Shown in pieces: positions 60,861 through 64,000 of a stretch of 64,000 nucleotides of DNA. This DNA is from Streptomyces sp. SAI-135. Its GTDB lineage: Bacteria; Actinomycetota; Actinomycetes; Streptomycetales; Streptomycetaceae. Below the pieces are notes generated by a model that was not told the DNA's origin, did not search any database, and saw nothing but the letters and a program-made list of their open reading frames with translations. The DNA is taken from assembly GCF_029893805.1 (NCBI RefSeq), contig NZ_JARXYP010000002.1:1736001-1800000 (forward strand). Direction: 5' to 3'. A program made the translations under genes and the position numbers. Within the stretch, counting starts at the first letter, position 1. The number at the start of each line of letters is the position of its first letter.

Positions 60861-61278
60861 AGCCCTCGCTCCAGGGCGCGGGGCGCAGGGTCCTGGCGTC
60901 CAGCCGGACCAGGACCCGGGTGCCGCGCGCGTACGTGGTGGTCCCGTCCTCGGAGCAGAACCGGAAGCCGTAGGTCAGGCCGGTGGTGCCGAGGCGCTCC
61001 AGCCACAGGTGGACGGCGTAGGTGCCGGTCCGGGTGACGGGGGCCTCGTAGCCGATGAGCAGCTCCTTGACGACGTTGCAGGCGTCCCCGGCGCTCGCCC
61101 AGTCGCCGTCGAAGCGGACGCCGCGCTCCTGCCAGAACTCCGTCCAGGCCCGCTCGACGAGCAGGGGATAGCGGGCGTTGTGCAGCATGCCCAGGGCGTC
61201 CAGGTCGTCGAAGTGGACGGTGACCGGGATCAGTCGGCCGTAGGACAGGGCGGGGGCGAGAGCGGCTTCGGCGGTCAC
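60820..61278 (-). CDS. 4HBT-type acyl-CoA thioesterase
   Basis: A 152-residue hot-dog-fold thioesterase with FDDLDALGMLHNARYPLLVE as the active-site segment (Asp/His pattern of the YbgC/4-hydroxybenzoyl-CoA type). GTG 61278 has AGGAG 9 nt upstream; a TTG 61308 is an alternative. It hydrolyses an acyl-CoA of unknown kind. Overlaps the MFS gene end. Confidence 0.9.
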   Translation of the reverse strand: MTAEAALAPALSYGRLIPVTVHFDDLDALGMLHNARYPLLVERAWTEFWQERGVRFDGDWASAGDACNVVKELLIGYEAPVTRTGTYAVHLWLERLGTTGLTYGFRFCSEDGTTTYARGTRVLVRLDARTLRPAPWSEGFRAAGRELLRPQG

Positions 61279-61378
61279 GGGTGCGGAGCTCCTGAGTGTA
61301 TAGGACAACGACCCCTATCCTAAGCGGTCGCTCACCCTTCGCGGCGAGGGCCCGGGTCGCACCCACCGGAAGCCCCGC

Positions 61379-62581
61379 CTAGGGCGCGGCCAGCTCATAG
61401 GCGTACGACGGGCTGAAGGTGCCCGGGGTGCCCTTGCAGCCGTCCGACTCCCCGGGCAGCTTCACCCAGAGGTAGGCGTCGATCTCCGGCTCGCCGGTGT
61501 CCAGGGTCGGGGGCCGGCCGATCTTCCGGCCGGCCGGGTCGCACCACTCGCCGTCGGGCGGGGCGCCGTTGCCGTTGCGGCTGGTGTCGATGACGGCGCC
61601 CAGGCCCGGCGGGCCGTCCAGAGCGGCGAGGACCTGACGGTCGTAGGCGATCTCGGCCGACGTGGTGTGGAAGTTGGAGACGTTGCTGAAGATCCCGTCG
61701 GAGGAGGCGGCCGAGGCGGCGCCCGCCTGTCTCAGCAGAGCCGCCTGCTCGGCCGCCGGACGCCAGCCCGAGTGTCCGGCGTCGTAGTAGACGCGGGCCC
61801 TGGGGTTCGCGGCCTTCAGGACGCGGCCCGCACGGGCCAGCGAGGCGAAGCGGTCGGCGCGCGCCGCGGCCGAGAGGCACTCGGACTGGGCGATCGAGTC
61901 GGGTTCGAGGACGACGACGACCTCGCCGGAGCCGAGCCCCGCCGCGAACCGGTCGATCCAGGCGTCGTACGCGCCGAGGTCCGGTGCCCCGCCCTGCGAG
62001 GCGCCGCCGCAGTCGCGGTCCGGGATCGCGTACGCCACGACCACCGGGACCCGTCCCCGCGCGGCACCGCCGGACGTGACCGCGCGCACCCGGGAGGTGA
62101 TGGTCGCCGGCGTGTGGTCGGCGAACCAGACCGCGGCCGGCCGGTCGGCGATGCGGGCCGCTATGACCTCGGCGCGCCAGTCGCGCGGGTGGTCCTGCAC
62201 CCAGTCGAGCACCTGGGAGGAGGGGTGGCGGTAGAGGCGGGCGGGGGCCTTCGGGGAAACGGTGCCCGCCTTCCTGGTGGACGGGGACGCGCTCGCTTCC
62301 ACGGAAACGGAAGCGGAAGGGGAAGGGGCAGCGGAGGCGGTGGGAGAGGCGGGCCCGGACGCGGACGGCACGGCGGAGGGAGAACTCGGGGCCGGGGAGG
62401 AACTGACCAGCCCCGGCTGTGCCTCGTCCGAGCCGTCGCGGTCGCCGAGCGCGGAGAGCAGCCCCGTCGCCGTGCCGAGGGCGACGACCACGGAGGCCAC
62501 CGCGACCATCGCACCGCGGCCCACGGCACGCCTGCGTGCGGCTCGACGCGCGGCCAGCCGCTGGGCACGTAAGCCTGACAC
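61379..62581 (-). CDS. Secreted/anchored GH6 glycoside hydrolase
   Basis: A 400-residue GH6 protein. A basic N-terminus and one membrane/signal helix (AMVAVASVVVALGTATGLLS) are followed by a Ser/Pro/Ala linker (55-110) and a GH6 catalytic domain. Motifs are VVVAYAIPDRDCGGASQGG (acid Asp), VVVLEPDSIAQSECL, YDAGHSGW and WCDPAGRKIG. No carbohydrate-binding module. GH6 enzymes cut beta-1,4-glucans. Codon 4 is TTA, so translation should depend on bldA tRNA. GTG 62581 follows GGGGGAG. Confidence 0.93.
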   Translation of the reverse strand: MSGLRAQRLAARRAARRRAVGRGAMVAVASVVVALGTATGLLSALGDRDGSDEAQPGLVSSSPAPSSPSAVPSASGPASPTASAAPSPSASVSVEASASPSTRKAGTVSPKAPARLYRHPSSQVLDWVQDHPRDWRAEVIAARIADRPAAVWFADHTPATITSRVRAVTSGGAARGRVPVVVAYAIPDRDCGGASQGGAPDLGAYDAWIDRFAAGLGSGEVVVVLEPDSIAQSECLSAAARADRFASLARAGRVLKAANPRARVYYDAGHSGWRPAAEQAALLRQAGAASAASSDGIFSNVSNFHTTSAEIAYDRQVLAALDGPPGLGAVIDTSRNGNGAPPDGEWCDPAGRKIGRPPTLDTGEPEIDAYLWVKLPGESDGCKGTPGTFSPSYAYELAAP

Positions 62582-62681
62582 CCTGTCGCTCCCCCCTCGG
62601 CAGACGGGCCCGTTCCCCCGTTCTGGGGAAGCGTCCGGCCCGCCGGTACCCCGGCCAGACTAGGACTGGGACCCTGCCGTC

Positions 62682-63368
62682 ATGGCGCAATTGGAACAGT
62701 TCACCACTCCCCTCGACGCGGTCGTCTCCCGTATGCGCGCCCTGGCGGACGAGTTGCCGGAGCGGGACGGCGTAGCGGTCTTCAACCGCGTCTACCTCGC
62801 CGTCACCGAGGCGGTCGACCGGTGCGTGGCCGCGGGCCGGTTCGCGGACGCGCGGGCCGCGATCACGCTGGACGTGCGGTTCGCCGAGCGCTACCTCGCG
62901 GCGGTGGACGCCGCCGCCCGCGAGCACCGCCCGCCGGCCTGCTGGCGCCCGCTGTTCCAGTTCCGCCGCCATCCCGGCGTACGCCCCCTGCAGTTCGCGC
63001 TCGCGGGCATCAACGCGCACATCGGCCACGACCTGGCGCTCGCCGTGGTGGACACCTGTCGTAGCCTCGGCTGCGAACCGGCGGACGTGGAGGACGAGTT
63101 CGACCGCGTGGGCGATCTCCTCGTCTCGCTGGAGGAACGCATCCGCGAGGATCTGATGCCGGGTCCCGACGTCCTCCAGATCGCCGACCCGCTCACCCAT
63201 CTGCTGGGCTCCTGGAGCCTGGAGCGCGCCCGCGACGCCACCTGGACCGCGGCCCGGGCCCTGTGGGCGCTGCGCGGACTGCCGGACGTGGCCGGGGAGT
63301 TCACCGAGCGGCTGGACACGGCGGTGGGGTTCGCGGGACGCATGCTGCTGACCCCGCTCCCCGATTGA
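62682..63368 (+). CDS. DUF5995 family protein
   Basis: A 228-residue helical, cytosolic protein of the DUF5995 type with FNRVYLAVTEAVDRC, DVRFAERYLAAVDA and FALAGINAHIGHDLALAVVDTC. Conserved His residues (INAHIGHDL) might bind a metal, but no function is known. ATG 62682 is 100 bp from the divergent GH6 gene; the following oxidoreductase starts 34 bp behind it and may be co-transcribed. Confidence 0.85.
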   Translation: MAQLEQFTTPLDAVVSRMRALADELPERDGVAVFNRVYLAVTEAVDRCVAAGRFADARAAITLDVRFAERYLAAVDAAAREHRPPACWRPLFQFRRHPGVRPLQFALAGINAHIGHDLALAVVDTCRSLGCEPADVEDEFDRVGDLLVSLEERIREDLMPGPDVLQIADPLTHLLGSWSLERARDATWTAARALWALRGLPDVAGEFTERLDTAVGFAGRMLLTPLPD

Positions 63369-63402
63369 GTTGTCCGCAGAACCGACGCAAAGGAGCAGAC
63401 GC

Positions 63403-64000
63403 ATGGCCATCAGGTTGGGACTGAGCCTCCCCCAGGCACAGCAGTACGACATCGGACGTGACGTGCCCGACGTGGCCCGCGCAGCCGAACGGATCGGTTA
63501 CGAGAGCCTGTGGGTCTACGAGCGGGCCCTGTTCCCCGAGCCCGCGACCCAGGGCCTGTACGGCATCGAGGGCCTGGCGTGGCCCGACATGTACCGCGGG
63601 GTTCCCGATCCCCTGGTGACGCTGACCCTGGCGGCCGCGTCGACCGAGCGGGCCCGGCTCGGCACGAGCGTCCTGGTGGCGCCGCTGCACAACCCCTTCC
63701 AGCTGGCCAAGTCCCTCGCGACGCTCGACGCGGCGAGCGGCGGGCGGGTGGTGGCGGGCCTCGGCACGGGCTGGTCGCTCGACGAGTACGCCGCGAGCGG
63801 TGTGGCGCCGTTCGCGGAGCGGGGCCGGGTGCTGGACGAGATCATCGGCGTCTGCCGGGCGGTGTGGGGCCCGGACCCGGTGACGTACGACGGCGGCATC
63901 ACGAAGATCGCCTCGGCCGTGGTGGCACCCAAGCCCGCCCGTCCGATCCCGATCCTGCTGCCCGCCAACAGCAGGAAGGCGATGACCCGGCTCGTCGACC
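63403..64000 (+). CDS. LLM-class oxidoreductase, N-terminal part
   Basis: The first 199 residues of a luciferase-like monooxygenase/F420-dependent oxidoreductase; the gene runs off the right edge. The pattern is MAIRLGLSLPQ, ERIGYESLWVYERALFP, RARLGTSVLVAPLHNPFQLA and GGRVVAGLGTGWSLDEY, close to F420-type TIM-barrel members. AAGGAG precedes ATG 63403. Cofactor (F420 or FMN) and substrate cannot be told from this part. Confidence 0.9.
   Translation, partial: MAIRLGLSLPQAQQYDIGRDVPDVARAAERIGYESLWVYERALFPEPATQGLYGIEGLAWPDMYRGVPDPLVTLTLAAASTERARLGTSVLVAPLHNPFQLAKSLATLDAASGGRVVAGLGTGWSLDEYAASGVAPFAERGRVLDEIIGVCRAVWGPDPVTYDGGITKIASAVVAPKPARPIPILLPANSRKAMTRLVD

Overview
The window is a piece of a Streptomyces chromosome. 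The DNA is very GC-rich with the third-position bias of that genus. Start codons are a mix of ATG, GTG and occasional TTG, many genes are coupled by ATGA/GTGA overlaps, and several loci are Streptomyces hallmarks: a conservon (cvnABCD), smeA-sffA, rbpA with a SigR-type promoter, chitinase promoters with DasR-like sites, and rare TTA codons. Gene order resembles my memory of the S. coelicolor region carrying rbpA, chiD and the rib/his genes; this is recollection, not a search.

Layout. 1-5.4 kb: end of a thiolase-like gene, an EAL-CBS-GGDEF protein, and glpF-glpK for glycerol uptake and phosphorylation. 5.5-10.3 kb: conservon on the minus strand, with an unusual 403-bp gap before cvnD. 10.3-11.3 kb: a structured divergent leader and a small membrane protein. 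11.3-18.5 kb: a three-gene minus-strand operon encoding a 1552-aa SMC/MukB-like ATPase, a 292-aa small partner and a 509-aa kleisin-like partner. It looks like a stand-alone condensin-type complex with no adjacent Wadjet nuclease, and it is the most interesting system here. 18.6-23.8 kb: a divergent GntR regulator and an operon of MFS carrier, DUF1445 protein and PxpABC 5-oxoprolinase, probably for 5-oxoproline or D-glutamate catabolism. 24-27.1 kb: two glycosyltransferases and an SGNH hydrolase. 27.3-29.4 kb: HEAT-like and ankyrin proteins. 29.6-31.5 kb: smeA-sffA, sporulation septum and DNA translocase. 31.5-36 kb: a MocR/YczE divergent pair, GDPD and UMF1 transporter.

36-43.4 kb holds mainly housekeeping genes: rbpA, fxsA, ppm1, an amidohydrolase, an Lrp regulator, an apparently frameshifted small gene and an acyl-CoA dehydrogenase. 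43.5-47.3 kb: GH18 chitinase, TetR regulator, a small membrane protein and a C39-like secreted peptidase. 47.4-53.6 kb: a uridine-kinase-like NTPase, a TTA-containing CbbX/EccA-type AAA+ protein, two overlapping CNNM/CorC genes, and a PH-domain protein that ends the next operon. 53.1-58.1 kb: a seven-gene operon led by an FMN riboswitch (ribE, pnuX-like, ribBA, ribH, hisE, hisG, PH-domain gene). 58.2 kb: an orphan chitinase-type promoter with no gene behind it. 58.4-64 kb: ROK regulator and MFS pair, a thioesterase, a GH6 protein with a TTA codon at position 4, a DUF5995 protein and a truncated F420/flavin luciferase-like oxidoreductase.

No rRNA, tRNA, CRISPR array, phage or transposase gene was seen. 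A dispersed hairpin-like intergenic repeat occurs four times, usually at gene ends.
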